A stretch of 64,000 nucleotides of DNA. Source: an uncultured Eubacterium sp. (GTDB lineage Bacteria > Bacillota > Clostridia > Lachnospirales > Lachnospiraceae). Within the stretch, counting starts at the first letter, position 1. Each line of letters starts with the position of its first letter. The position numbers and the translations under genes were made by a program. Below, one piece after another: positions 53,765-62,836 of the stretch. The DNA is taken from positions 62,001-126,000 of the forward strand of contig CAPAOV010000001.1 of the NCBI GenBank assembly GCA_948579355.1. The letters run 5' to 3'. The notes below the pieces were generated by a model. That model did not search any database. It worked only from the letters and a program-made list of their open reading frames with translations, and had not been told where the DNA came from.

Positions 53765-54751
53765 ATGAGATACCGATTATTGGCAATGCTGATTTGTGCG
53801 GCCATGTGTTTTGGATTGACGGCATGCGGAGAGGGAGAGAAACCGGAGGAGACTACTTCAACCGAGAGAGCGGTTGCGGTATCGAATCAGAAGCTGAAAC
53901 CGGATTCGGTTGTTATTTCTGTGGGAAAGACGACTGTCAATACAAGTGAATACCGCGCCTACTACTATTTGATGGAAAATCCGTATAAAGGTCTTTTGGG
54001 GAATGAGGTTTGGAATTACAGTAAGGCGGGCGGCGATGGGAAGACGCTCGGGCAGGAGGCCATCGAAGCGGTGCTGCGCCTCATTATACAGGTAAAAGTA
54101 ATTTGCAAAGAGGCGGCAATGCAAAATGTCGCTCTGGGCACGGATGAGAAAGAGCAGGCGGCGCACAATGCAAAGTCCGTTTTCGACAGCCTGCCGGATA
54201 CCGTGAAGAAAGAGTACGGCATAGAGCTGCGGACAATGACTCGTATCTTTGAAGAAAATAAACTGGCGCAGAAGATGTATCATATTGAAATCGGAAAAGT
54301 CAATGCAAATCTGGCGCCGGAGCAGATTCGGGCCGCCCGCGTACAACTGATATACTGGAAAGCAGATGAAAAAAATCGGGCGCAGGTTAAGAAAAAGGCG
54401 GAGCAGGTTCGCCAGAGTCTTGTGAGTTCGAAGAATAACTTTTACTCGGTAGCAAAGAATAATACAGAAGCGGCAGAAATCGAAACGCTGATTGGAAGCA
54501 GCGATACACGGCCGGCTTTGGCAAAGGCTGTGACGGGGATGAAAAAGGGAGACGTTTCCAATGTCATTGGGGAAAAGGACGGATTTTATATCGCCTATTG
54601 CGTACAACCATCTTCGAAAGCAATTGAAGAGGAGTACCGCAATCAGGTTATTTTGGAAAAACAGACGCAGGCATTCCAAAAAGCATATGGAAGCTGGTCT
54701 GATAAATTTGAAGTAAAAGTAAGTAAAGCGCTGCTTGCGGAAAACAAGTAG
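53765..54751 (+). CDS. prsA: PrsA-like peptidyl-prolyl isomerase lipoprotein
   Basis: The 328-residue product has a lipoprotein signal (MRYRLLAMLICAAMCFGLTACGEGEK, lipobox LTAC, lipidated Cys near residue 21). A SurA_N/PrsA-type chaperone region (about 45-190) follows, and then a parvulin-like domain (about 200-290; the RAARVQLIYWKADEKNRAQVKKKAEQV and SDTRPALAKAVTGMKKGDVSNVIGEKDGFYIAYCV stretch). It should fold exported proteins at the outer membrane face. AAGGAGG precedes ATG 53765. It lies 11 bases after mfd, so it is probably cotranscribed, the usual mfd-prsA order. The PPIase active-site residues are not easily verified, so it may be mainly a chaperone. Confidence 0.87.
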   Translation: MRYRLLAMLICAAMCFGLTACGEGEKPEETTSTERAVAVSNQKLKPDSVVISVGKTTVNTSEYRAYYYLMENPYKGLLGNEVWNYSKAGGDGKTLGQEAIEAVLRLIIQVKVICKEAAMQNVALGTDEKEQAAHNAKSVFDSLPDTVKKEYGIELRTMTRIFEENKLAQKMYHIEIGKVNANLAPEQIRAARVQLIYWKADEKNRAQVKKKAEQVRQSLVSSKNNFYSVAKNNTEAAEIETLIGSSDTRPALAKAVTGMKKGDVSNVIGEKDGFYIAYCVQPSSKAIEEEYRNQVILEKQTQAFQKAYGSWSDKFEVKVSKALLAENK

Positions 54752-54767
54752 CGGGATTGGAGTAACA

Positions 54768-56267
54768 ATGGAAAGAAGCAGTGGAATCTTGTTGCCGGTT
54801 GCCAGTTTACCGTCGGAGTACGGGATTGGCTGTTTTGATGAGAGCGCCTATCATTTTGTAGATTGTCTGGCAAAAGCGGGTCAGTCGTATTGGCAGATTT
54901 TGCCGATGGGGCCTACCGGATACGGGGATTCCCCCTATCAGGCGTTTTCTACGTTTGCGGGAAACCCGTATTTCATTTCGTTGGCAGAATTAGTAAAAAA
55001 GGGATATATAACTGAGGCGGAATGTCAGAAAGCGGCAGTTGGCACCGACGACAAATATATTCGGTATGACGTTCTTTACAAGCAGCGTTATGCCGTATTG
55101 CGCAAAGCTTTTACCGCCAGCGGCATTGAGAGCAATCCGGAATACAATGAATTTGTGCAGAAGAATCAGGATTGGCTGCCGGATTACGCCCTGTTTATGG
55201 CGATTAAGGATAGCAAAGGCGGAAAGAGTTATATGGAGTGGGAAGAAGATATCCGTTTGCGCCGCAGTAAGGCAATGGTATACTATAAAAACCGGTTGAT
55301 TGATGAGGTTCATTTTTATCAGTTCTTACAGTTTGAGTTTGCCAGACAGTGGCAGGCTCTAAAAAAATATGCAAATGAAAAAGGGGTTTCCATTATTGGC
55401 GATATACCGATTTATGTGGCTTTAGATAGTGCAGATACATGGTCACATCCGGAATTGTTCCAGTTTGACGACAAAGGGCAACCGATTGGCGTGGCAGGCT
55501 GTCCGCCGGACGCTTTTTCGGAGACGGGACAGCTCTGGGGTAATCCGCTCTATCGTTGGAGTGCACACAAAGAGAATGGATATAGCTGGTGGCTGGCAAG
55601 GCTCCGCAATTGCTGTGAGTGGTATGACATGGTGCGGATTGACCATTTTCGTGGTTTTGATGAGTATTACGCCATCCCATACGGGGATTCGACGGCGGAG
55701 AATGGCAAATGGGAGCCGGGCCCGGGCGTGGAGCTGTTTGAGACGCTGAAGCGCGAACTCGGTGAGATGCCGATTATTGCAGAGGATTTGGGATTTTTGA
55801 CGGACAGTGTAAGACAGCTATTGCAGGATTGCGGTTTTCCGGGGATGAAAGTACTGCAATTTGCCTTTGATTCCCGCGAGGACAGCGATTATCTCCCGTA
55901 CCGTTATGTGGAAAATTCGGTAGTATACACGGGAACACACGATAATGCGACGACATACGGATGGTGGAGTGAACTGACGCCGGAAGATAAGGAAGTCGCC
56001 CTGCGATATATGAACCGCAGCAAACGCACGCCGAAAAAGACGCTGACATGGGATATGATTTGTCTGGCGATGGCAAGCGTATCGGCGCTCTGTATCGTTC
56101 CCATGCAGGACTACCTCTGCCTGCCGAATAAGGCGCGGATAAATATACCGTCAACGCTTGGGTGCAACTGGCAGTGGCGCATGAGCAAAAAAGCATGGAG
56201 CGATACTCTGTGTGAGAAAATTTATGCCATGACACGGTTGTACGGGCGTCTTTCGATTAGCGAATGA
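54768..56267 (+). CDS. malQ: 4-alpha-glucanotransferase (amylomaltase)
   Basis: MalQ (GH77) transfers alpha-1,4-glucan segments and takes part in maltodextrin and glycogen turnover. The 499-residue product shows the family start RSSGILLPVASLPSEYGIGCFDESAYHFVDCL, MGPTGYGDSPYQAFSTFAGNPYFI, the catalytic region MVRIDHFRGFDEYYAIP with the nucleophile Asp, IIAEDLGFLTDSVRQLL with the acid/base Glu, and TGTHDNATTYGWW with the stabiliser. ATG 54768 follows GGGATTGGAG. It is the last gene of the plus-strand block and meets tmcAL tail to tail, without a clear terminator. Confidence 0.94.
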   Translation: MERSSGILLPVASLPSEYGIGCFDESAYHFVDCLAKAGQSYWQILPMGPTGYGDSPYQAFSTFAGNPYFISLAELVKKGYITEAECQKAAVGTDDKYIRYDVLYKQRYAVLRKAFTASGIESNPEYNEFVQKNQDWLPDYALFMAIKDSKGGKSYMEWEEDIRLRRSKAMVYYKNRLIDEVHFYQFLQFEFARQWQALKKYANEKGVSIIGDIPIYVALDSADTWSHPELFQFDDKGQPIGVAGCPPDAFSETGQLWGNPLYRWSAHKENGYSWWLARLRNCCEWYDMVRIDHFRGFDEYYAIPYGDSTAENGKWEPGPGVELFETLKRELGEMPIIAEDLGFLTDSVRQLLQDCGFPGMKVLQFAFDSREDSDYLPYRYVENSVVYTGTHDNATTYGWWSELTPEDKEVALRYMNRSKRTPKKTLTWDMICLAMASVSALCIVPMQDYLCLPNKARINIPSTLGCNWQWRMSKKAWSDTLCEKIYAMTRLYGRLSISE

Positions 56268-56296
56268 CAGGCGACTAGCGGACACAACGTCTGATG

Positions 56297-57424
56297 TCAG
56301 CGGATAAGGGGAGAATGCTGGTATTCATTGGGCAGCCGCTGTCCGTATTTCTGGCAGTAGATTTGCCGGTAGAGGTCAGAAGCAAACAAATCCTGCTTAA
56401 GCAGGGCGAGAGCTTGCGGATTTAACTCCCGACAATCGACGGCCAGCCGTGTTAGTATCTGACAGGAAGTATCTTCCCTTTGCGAGAGCAGGGAAGATGC
56501 TTCTTTTTTCATGCCCAGAAGACGAAGATAGGGCATCGTTTTATTTGTTTTTTCGATATGGAGCAGGCATTGTAACAGTGCCCTGCGGATTCGTCCCCTT
56601 GTAATGGACGGATTGCTGCATTGGCGTATCAATGCTGTAACGGATTGGTAATTTGGAAGAAATTTGGCGATTCGCTCGGATAAATCAGAAGAGATATCTT
56701 TGCAGCATGTTAAATCCGGATTTGAGAGAAGCGCATAGCCGATGACGGAAGAAAAATCTTCAAGAGTGAGGTGTGGTTTTCTGCTTTTGGCAATGTTACG
56801 GCGCAGCGCACTGGCAGATGGGAAACCGGAATCGTTGTTCTCACCATGATAGTCCTGCCCGATACGGGGGATGGTAAACGGTTGTATGGAGGAGGACAGA
56901 CGTTGTAAGGCAACACAGTATTCCACGGCCAATATATTGTTCGGAGTCTGCATAAATTCGACCGACATACCGCTGATTTCGGAAAGGGCGTGTGTTCGTG
57001 CTGCCGGAAAGGACATGCCGCGACGGAGGAAGCTGCGAAGATTTGTGCCAAACGCCTCCGGCTCTCTGACTAAAATGTCAGCAGCTTCCAAAAAAGGCGT
57101 GAGACAGCCGGCTTCACTACCAAAGCAGACGCTGTCAATAAAACCTAACGACTCTAAAGCCATGATTCCGCCGAAAGCAAAATCGCCGGCGCTGGACAGA
57201 CCGAAGCGGACGGGGAGTTCGAAAACAATATCGGCGCCGCCGTCAAGCGCCTGCTCGGTGCGTATATATTTATTGAAGATAGCGGGTTCTCCGCGCTGGA
57301 CGAAATCGCCATTCATAATGACGACGGCGCAGTCGGCGCCGGTTTCTGCTTTGGCCTGACGGATATGATAGGCATGTCCGTCGTGGAAAGGATTGTATTC
57401 GCTGATAATTCCTACTGTTTTCAT
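56297..57424 (-). CDS. tmcAL: tRNA(Met) cytidine acetate ligase (TmcAL/YlbM)
   Basis: TmcAL makes N4-acetylcytidine at the wobble base of elongator tRNA(Met) with acetate and ATP. The 375-residue product is a nucleotidyltransferase with the HxGH-type motif in GIISEYNPFHDGHAYHI, followed by VVIMNGDFVQRGEPAIFNKYIR and the ADIVFELPV stretch, and ends with RGRIRRALLQCLL. ATG 57424 is preferred because AAGGAGGAAG precedes it on the minus strand; the longer frame adds a basic tail without homology. It lies downstream of the SGNH hydrolase gene in the same direction. Confidence 0.9.
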   Translation of the reverse strand: MKTVGIISEYNPFHDGHAYHIRQAKAETGADCAVVIMNGDFVQRGEPAIFNKYIRTEQALDGGADIVFELPVRFGLSSAGDFAFGGIMALESLGFIDSVCFGSEAGCLTPFLEAADILVREPEAFGTNLRSFLRRGMSFPAARTHALSEISGMSVEFMQTPNNILAVEYCVALQRLSSSIQPFTIPRIGQDYHGENNDSGFPSASALRRNIAKSRKPHLTLEDFSSVIGYALLSNPDLTCCKDISSDLSERIAKFLPNYQSVTALIRQCSNPSITRGRIRRALLQCLLHIEKTNKTMPYLRLLGMKKEASSLLSQREDTSCQILTRLAVDCRELNPQALALLKQDLFASDLYRQIYCQKYGQRLPNEYQHSPLIR

Positions 57425-57449
57425 TGTCTTCCTCCTTTGTAAATATATT

Positions 57450-58067
57450 TTAAAATAGTATTTGCTGAACTTTTTTTGTGATAGTGTTTGCCAGCCGGCG
57501 ATGGCCCTCTGCCGCAAGGTGCAGACTGTCCTCCGGCGACGGTTCCGCAATGGCGGAAGCGTCTAAGAAGTAAGCTCCCAATTGCTCCGCTACGATTGAA
57601 AGCGCAGCGCCCAATTGGTGGGAAAGGGAGACGGAAGACGGCGGAAAGGAGTCGGCAAACGGTGATTGCGCCATCTTATCACCAAGATGAATCGGACTGA
57701 CAAGAAGAACCGGGGCTTCGCTGACGTCGAGAATAATCTTTGTCAGAGAGCGGAGGCTGTCGGTGATTTTTTCGATGGAGGGGGAAAAGTACTGCTTCAT
57801 GTCATTGCTCCCCAGCATGAGGATGGTTAAATCAAGCGGTTCATGTGTCATCAGGCACGGGATAATATAGTCCATGGCGTTTTTATACGGTTTAAACGGG
57901 TCTTCCATGGAAGAAGTGCGACCGTTTAAGCCCTCCTCATAAACGAGGAAGTCCTCTCCCAGATTGCGGGCCAGCAGGCGGGGCCAGCGGGTATTGTCAT
58001 CGTACCGTCCGCCGCCGGGGATATATCCGTGCGTATTGGAATCGCCGAAACATAATAGGTGTTTCAT
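57450..58067 (-). CDS. SGNH/GDSL-family esterase-lipase
   Basis: The 205-residue product is an SGNH hydrolase that should cleave esters, probably acetyl groups on carbohydrates or arylesters. The catalytic Ser is in LLCFGDSNTHGY; the oxyanion Gly lies in YEEGLNGRTS, the Asn in MLGSNDMKQYF, and the Asp-x-x-His pair in PEDSLHLAAEGH. There is no signal peptide, so it is cytoplasmic. ATG 58067 follows GGAG and begins as in homologues; an upstream in-frame GTG at 58133 has an AAGGAG site and is a possible alternative giving 22 more residues. Confidence 0.85.
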   Translation of the reverse strand: MKHLLCFGDSNTHGYIPGGGRYDDNTRWPRLLARNLGEDFLVYEEGLNGRTSSMEDPFKPYKNAMDYIIPCLMTHEPLDLTILMLGSNDMKQYFSPSIEKITDSLRSLTKIILDVSEAPVLLVSPIHLGDKMAQSPFADSFPPSSVSLSHQLGAALSIVAEQLGAYFLDASAIAEPSPEDSLHLAAEGHRRLANTITKKVQQILF

Positions 58068-58166
58068 AATATTCTCCATTCCGAAGCGTAGCGGAGGAAG
58101 TACGAGCAAAAAGCAACGTAGCTGTTTTCGCACTATGCTCCTTATTTATATATCTTCATATAAATG

Positions 58167-58195
58167 ATTATACGGGAGCGGGGGAAAAAAGTCTA
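58167..58195 (-). promoter_or_regulatory. Promoter of the SGNH-tmcAL unit
   Basis: On the minus strand TAGACT (58190-58195), 17 bases, and a perfect TATAAT (58167-58172). Confidence 0.55.
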
Positions 58196-58228
58196 TAAGT
58201 TTTATTTAATATTCGTTGCATGAAAGAC

Positions 58229-58257
58229 TTGCTGATTGCTTCAGGATTTGTTATTAT
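58229..58257 (+). promoter_or_regulatory. Promoter of the Hpt/HD-GYP pair
   Basis: TTGCTG (58229-58234), 17 bases, and TATTAT (58252-58257), about 80 bases before the Hpt start. Confidence 0.5.
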
Positions 58258-58338
58258 TAGAATCAATTAAGATATTAGAAAAGTGAAACGGTTCCTGTGA
58301 GGAAAAGAGGAAATCAGCTTTAGAAAGGAAGGAAAAAG

Positions 58339-58692
58339 ATGACAATACAAGAATGTTATGAAGCAATGGGTGGAGATTACAAAGGGGTTATGGCCCGTTT
58401 ATTAAAGGAAGACAGAGTGGCGCATTTCTTAGGAAAGTTTAAAAATGATTCTATGCTGGAGCCGCTTGAGACGTCTCTGGCGGCAAAGAATTACGAGGAT
58501 GCTTTCCGTGCGGCGCATAATCTCAAAGGCGTATGCCAGAATCTGGGTATTATTAAGCTGGCTGATTCGAGCAGCGAACTTTGTGAGCTGGTGCGCAACG
58601 GCGAGCCGGCGGAAGATATTACGCCGTATTTAGAAGCTGTTCGGGAAGACTTTTCGGTAACGATAAAGGCTTTGGAACAAGCATTGCAGTAA
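58339..58692 (+). CDS. Histidine phosphotransfer (Hpt) domain protein
   Basis: The 117-residue protein is a free-standing Hpt module, a four-helix bundle that relays phosphate between histidine kinases and response regulators. The phosphorylatable His is H60 in AAHNLKGVCQNLG. Start ATG 58339 follows AAAGGAAGG. The HD-GYP response regulator begins 22 bases later, so the pair probably works together: the Hpt would pass phosphate to, or take it from, the receiver domain. No sensor kinase is encoded next to them. Confidence 0.88.
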   Translation: MTIQECYEAMGGDYKGVMARLLKEDRVAHFLGKFKNDSMLEPLETSLAAKNYEDAFRAAHNLKGVCQNLGIIKLADSSSELCELVRNGEPAEDITPYLEAVREDFSVTIKALEQALQ

Positions 58693-58714
58693 ATCGGACG
58701 GAGGTTTGTATCAG

Positions 58715-59806
58715 ATGGAAAACATTGTGTTAGTAGTTGACGATATGGAGTTGAATCGTGAGCTGTTAGAGGAAATGTTAAAAGATGAATATGAAGTTAT
58801 CCTCGCAGAAAATGGAAAGCGGGCAATCGAACTGATACAGGAATATTTAGAGCGGTTATCCGTAGTCCTTTTGGATTTGGTAATGCCGGAGATGGACGGT
58901 TTCGCCGTGCTAAAGGAGATGCAGAAGAGTCAGCTCATTACGAAAGTTCCGGTAATGGTAATCAGTGGCGAGACTTCGGAGGAAGCGCACTGTTTTGATT
59001 ATGGCGTCACGGATTTTATCCAGAAACCATTTAATGAAAAAATAGTAAAAAAGAGAATAAAAAATGTCGTTCATCTGTTTGCTTATCAGAATGAGCTGGA
59101 AGACAAAGTCAGAATGCAGACGGAAACTTTGCGCGAGCAGAATCAAATACTGCAAAAGCAGACCGAGAAGTTAAAGGAAAACAACATTAAGATTATTGAT
59201 ATTTTAGGTAACGTGGTAGAGTCTCGTAATCTGGAAAGCGGCGAACACGTCAAGCGCGTCAAGGAGTTTACCCGCATTTTAGGAATGCAGTTGATGAAAG
59301 ATTATCCGGAATACGGTTTGACGGAAGAAAGCGTCGCCATGATTGCGGAGGCGAGCGCCCTGCATGATGTAGGTAAGATTTGTATTCCGGACAATGTGCT
59401 GTTAAAGCCGGGGCGTCTGACTGACGAAGAGTTTGAATTGATGAAAACGCACACTACACAGGGGTGTGATATTCTCAACAATATTCATGGGATTTGGGAA
59501 GATGATTACAAGAAAGCCAGTTATGAAATCTGCCGCCACCATCACGAGCGATACGATGGCAGAGGATATCCCGACCACTTAAAAGGCGAAGAGATACCGG
59601 TATCGGCGCAGATTGTCTCGATTGCCGATGTGTACGATGCGCTCGTCAGCGAGCGTGTGTATAAGGCGGCCCGCTCGAAAGACGAGGCATATGATATGAT
59701 TATAAATGGCGCTTGCGGAACATTTTCACCGAAGCTGCTCGAGAGTTTCCGTCATGCGCGAAGTGATTTTGAGTATCTGGCAGACCACAATGGCCATCCG
59801 GAATAA
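58715..59806 (+). CDS. Response regulator with HD-GYP c-di-GMP phosphodiesterase domain
   Basis: The roughly 363-residue protein combines a receiver domain (about 1-125; acidic pair D9-D10, phospho-acceptor D54 in LLDLVMPEMDGF, and a Lys in FIQKPFNEK), a coiled-coil linker rich in Gln and Lys (about 130-165), and an HD-GYP domain. The HD residues are in ALHDVGKICIPDNVLL, followed by HHERYDGRGYP and QIVSIADVYDALVSERVYK. The full set for c-di-GMP hydrolysis is present. ATG 58715 follows GGAGG; an in-frame TTG at 58706 is less likely. It complements the diguanylate cyclase at 31.5 kb. Confidence 0.9.
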   Translation: MENIVLVVDDMELNRELLEEMLKDEYEVILAENGKRAIELIQEYLERLSVVLLDLVMPEMDGFAVLKEMQKSQLITKVPVMVISGETSEEAHCFDYGVTDFIQKPFNEKIVKKRIKNVVHLFAYQNELEDKVRMQTETLREQNQILQKQTEKLKENNIKIIDILGNVVESRNLESGEHVKRVKEFTRILGMQLMKDYPEYGLTEESVAMIAEASALHDVGKICIPDNVLLKPGRLTDEEFELMKTHTTQGCDILNNIHGIWEDDYKKASYEICRHHHERYDGRGYPDHLKGEEIPVSAQIVSIADVYDALVSERVYKAARSKDEAYDMIINGACGTFSPKLLESFRHARSDFEYLADHNGHPE

Positions 59807-59843
59807 GAACTGACAAAAATTGGCATGAGGAGACCTCGCCTGC

Positions 59844-59872
59844 TTGACAGTGTTCTGCCGATAGAGTATGAT
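59844..59872 (+). promoter_or_regulatory. Promoter of ilvE
   Basis: TTGACA (59844-59849), 17 bases, and TATGAT (59867-59872). The following leader is short and holds no T-box. Confidence 0.7.
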
Positions 59873-59943
59873 GGTCTATAGTAAAAAGAGCACGCCCCAA
59901 TTTGCGTTATGTGTATAAAGGAGCGCGCAGAATGGAGGTAATC

Positions 59944-60969
59944 ATGGGAAAGAATGACATGGACTGGTCTTCAATTGGATTTAATTATCATGTGACATCA
60001 GAGCGATATGTGTCAAATTATAAAGACGGAGCGTGGGATGACGGCGCGATGACGACAGACGCCAATGTTACCATAAGTGAGTGCGCGGGAGTGCTGCAAT
60101 ATGCACAGACCTGTTTCGAGGGTTTAAAGGCATACCGGACAGAAGATGGAAAAATTGTGACGTTTCGTCCCGATTTGAATGCTGCGAGAATGGCAGATAC
60201 GGCAAAACGTCTGGAGATGCCGGTATTTCCGGAAGAGCGGTTTGTAGAGGCGGTAGAGAAGGTCGTTAAGGCGAACGAAGAGTCAGTGCCGCCATACGGC
60301 TCAGGCGCTACATTATATCTTCGTCCTTATATGTTTGCCAGCGGTGCGGTTATCGGCGTTAAGCCGGCGGATGAATATCAGTTCCGCTTGTTCTGTACGC
60401 CGGTAGGTCCTTATTTTAAGGGAGGAGCCAAACCGATTACGATAAGAGTCAGCGACTTTGACCGTGCGGCGCCACATGGCACCGGACATATCAAAGCCGG
60501 ACTGAATTATGCCATGAGTTTACATGCGATTGTAGATGCTCATGAGCAGGGCTATGATGAAAATATGTATCTGGATGCCGGAACGAGAACAAACGTAGAA
60601 GAGACGGGCGGCGCCAACTTTATCTTTGTAACAAAGGATAACAAAGTTGTGACTCCGAAATCTGACAGTATTCTGCCGTCGATTACCCGGCGTTCCCTTA
60701 TGCATGTGGCGAAAGAGTATTTGCATCTGGAGACAGAAGAGAGAGAAGTGCCGTTTGAGGAAGTGAAAGAATTTGCAGAGTGCGGACTTTGTGGGACGGC
60801 AGCCGTAATTTCTCCCGTTGGAAAGATTGTTGACCACGGGAATGAGATATATCTCCCGAGCGGAATGGACGAGATGGGACCGGTTACGAAGAAGCTCTAC
60901 GATACCCTGACAGGAATACAGATGGGACGAATCGAAGCGCCGGAAGGTTGGATTCACGAGATTAAATGA
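59944..60969 (+). CDS. ilvE: Branched-chain amino acid aminotransferase
   Basis: IlvE moves amino groups between Leu, Ile or Val and 2-oxoglutarate with PLP. The 341-residue product is of the fold-type IV long form. Features are QYAQTCFEGLKAYRTEDG, YLRPYMFASGAVIGV, the PLP Lys in HIKAGLNYAMSLHAI, and ETGGANFIFV, VTPKSDSILPSITRRSL. ATG 59944 follows TGGAGGT; the longer frame to 59902 is unsupported. It has its own promoter and terminator. Transamination could feed keto acids to 2-oxoacid:ferredoxin oxidoreductases such as IorAB. Confidence 0.94.
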   Translation: MGKNDMDWSSIGFNYHVTSERYVSNYKDGAWDDGAMTTDANVTISECAGVLQYAQTCFEGLKAYRTEDGKIVTFRPDLNAARMADTAKRLEMPVFPEERFVEAVEKVVKANEESVPPYGSGATLYLRPYMFASGAVIGVKPADEYQFRLFCTPVGPYFKGGAKPITIRVSDFDRAAPHGTGHIKAGLNYAMSLHAIVDAHEQGYDENMYLDAGTRTNVEETGGANFIFVTKDNKVVTPKSDSILPSITRRSLMHVAKEYLHLETEEREVPFEEVKEFAECGLCGTAAVISPVGKIVDHGNEIYLPSGMDEMGPVTKKLYDTLTGIQMGRIEAPEGWIHEIK

Positions 60970-61012
60970 TGACAATCAGGTTCTTGCTGTTCAATATATC
61001 CTTTTTTATGTG

Positions 61013-61052
61013 GAAAGTTTATCCGGTGATAAGCCGGATAAACTTTCTTTTT
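61013..61052 (+). terminator. Terminator of ilvE
   Basis: GAAAGTTTATCCGG (61013-61026) pairs perfectly with CCGGATAAACTTTC (61034-61047), and five T follow. Confidence 0.9.
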
Positions 61053-61075
61053 ACCTTATAGAAAAGACTGTCCTG

Positions 61076-61132
61076 TGCGGAGCAAGAATCAGCGAAGCTG
61101 ATTCTTAGAGAACTTTAGTTCTTTGCGGAGCG
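61076..61132. repeat. Paired hairpins framed by a GCGGAGC direct repeat
   Basis: AAGAATCAGC-GAA-GCTGATTCTT (61084-61106) and AGAACT-TT-AGTTCT (61109-61122) lie between two TGCGGAGC copies (near 61076 and 61125). The region holds no gene. It looks like an intergenic structured repeat. Confidence 0.5.
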
Positions 61133-61218
61133 GTTTTCAGTTGCCGCTTTTTTATGTCTAAAGAAACTAATAGTATAGTGAATAGCTTAAAAAATTTATT
61201 TTCCTGCCGTCAAATGTT

Positions 61219-61227
61219 TGTTATAAT
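61219..61227 (+). promoter_or_regulatory. Extended -10 promoter of the GH39 gene
   Basis: TGT-TATAAT, about 45 bases before the start. No clear -35 is seen. Confidence 0.5.
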
Positions 61228-61272
61228 GGCTAACAACAGTTTCACTTAAACGCTTGGGAATGGAGGACTTAT

Positions 61273-62811
61273 ATGAGAGAATATCGGATTGATAAAGAGG
61301 CGCAGGAGAATTTTTCCAACAAGGCGCATTATTGTATTGGAACCGGACGCATGGATTTGGCATTGCACAGAGAGTATGTCAATCAGTTAAAGCTCGTTCA
61401 GGAAGAGATTGGTTTTGACTACATACGCGGTCACGGCCTGTTCTGTAAAGATATGGCCATTTATCATGCATGGGAACAGGAAGACGGAACACTCAGGGAG
61501 GAGTACAACTTTACTTATCTGGATGAAGTGATGGATATGTATCAGGATTTGCATATTCGTCCTTTTCTGGAACTTGGCTTTATGCCGGAAGCGCTGGCAA
61601 GTGACGAGCATACGGTATTTTACTGGAAAGGGAATATTACGCCGCCGGCTGATTATGACAGATGGGCCCGTTTAGTTCAGGCGACGCTGCGACATCTGCT
61701 GGAGCGCTATGGTGAAGATGAAGTTCTCACATGGCCGATAGAAGTATGGAATGAGCCAAACCTTAGGAGCTTTTGGAAAGATGCGGATATGCAGGAGTAT
61801 TTTCGTCTGTATGAGGTGACGGCAAAAGCCGTGAAAGAAGTTCATCCGCAGTTGATAGTAGGCGGGCCGGCTATTTGCGGCGTGGATGATGAGAGATGGC
61901 TCCGTGAGTTTTTGGACTTTGTGCAGAGCAGGGAGCTGCCATTAGATATCGTGACGAGACATCATTATACGAGTTATCCGCCGGAGCGTGAGGGACATTA
62001 TGATTATATTGAGCTGCATGAGCCGGAAGATGCTTTCGGCGTTTTGGAAAAATCCCGTGAGATAGTGGACAGCTATGATTGTTTCCGCGATAAGCAGATA
62101 CATATTACGGAATTTAATACTTCCTATGTGCCGACTGCGCCGATACACGATACATGTCTGAACGCCGCTTATGTGGCGCATATGCTCTCTCGTTTGGGAG
62201 ATAAGCACGAGTCCTACTCATATTGGACGTTTGGCGATGTATTTGAAGAGAACGGCGTGCCGTTTACGCCGTTTCATGGCGGTTTTGGCTTAGTTGCCAA
62301 TGCCTGCATTCCGAAACCGACGTTTTGGACATTTGCTTTCTACAAGAACTTACAGGGCAGGTGTGTCCACCGCTCGGAAGACGCTGTGATTGTACAGCAG
62401 GAAAATGGGAACTATTATGGTGTGGCATGGCATCCGGATTGGTACGGGGAAGAGAGAGAGAAGAACGTTACTTTTGTCTTTGACTTATCCGGTGAAAAAG
62501 AGGGACAGGAGTATATGCTCATAGAGCGAATCGTAGATGAGGAACACGGCAATCCCCTGCGCGTATGGCATGAAATGGGTGAGCCGGCCAATCCGACGAG
62601 GGAGCAAAACGAGTTGCTGCGTCAGGTGGCGAGACCGTACATCCGCACGCAGAATGTCTGCGTGCAGGAAAAGGGAATCCGTGTGGCGCTGAACTTAAAA
62701 CCAAACGCTCTTCATTCGTTTGAACTTCGTAAAATTTGGCGCAGTCAGGATACCGGATATGACTATAATCGGGTGCTGGCACAGCATGTAGGAAAGCAGG
62801 AAAACTTATAA
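61273..62811 (+). CDS. GH39 glycosidase (beta-xylosidase-like)
   Basis: The 512-residue product is a glycoside hydrolase family 39 retaining enzyme that should release xylose or a related sugar from oligosaccharides. The acid/base Glu is in WPIEVWNEPNLRSFW and the nucleophile Glu in IHITEFNTSYVPT. The (beta/alpha)8 barrel occupies about 1-350 and a C-terminal beta-sandwich follows. There is no signal peptide, so it acts on imported sugars. GGAATGGAGG precedes ATG 61273. The ABC-ATPase gene follows 25 bases later. No xylan transport gene is in the window. Confidence 0.88.
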   Translation: MREYRIDKEAQENFSNKAHYCIGTGRMDLALHREYVNQLKLVQEEIGFDYIRGHGLFCKDMAIYHAWEQEDGTLREEYNFTYLDEVMDMYQDLHIRPFLELGFMPEALASDEHTVFYWKGNITPPADYDRWARLVQATLRHLLERYGEDEVLTWPIEVWNEPNLRSFWKDADMQEYFRLYEVTAKAVKEVHPQLIVGGPAICGVDDERWLREFLDFVQSRELPLDIVTRHHYTSYPPEREGHYDYIELHEPEDAFGVLEKSREIVDSYDCFRDKQIHITEFNTSYVPTAPIHDTCLNAAYVAHMLSRLGDKHESYSYWTFGDVFEENGVPFTPFHGGFGLVANACIPKPTFWTFAFYKNLQGRCVHRSEDAVIVQQENGNYYGVAWHPDWYGEEREKNVTFVFDLSGEKEGQEYMLIERIVDEEHGNPLRVWHEMGEPANPTREQNELLRQVARPYIRTQNVCVQEKGIRVALNLKPNALHSFELRKIWRSQDTGYDYNRVLAQHVGKQENL

Positions 62812-62836
62812 AACCGTAGAAGAGGGGGAAACGCGA

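Noticed and set aside
59873..59943. T-box or leader-peptide attenuator ahead of ilvE
   Set aside because: The leader is about 70 bases, without a T-box sequence, antiterminator or run of branched-chain codons.
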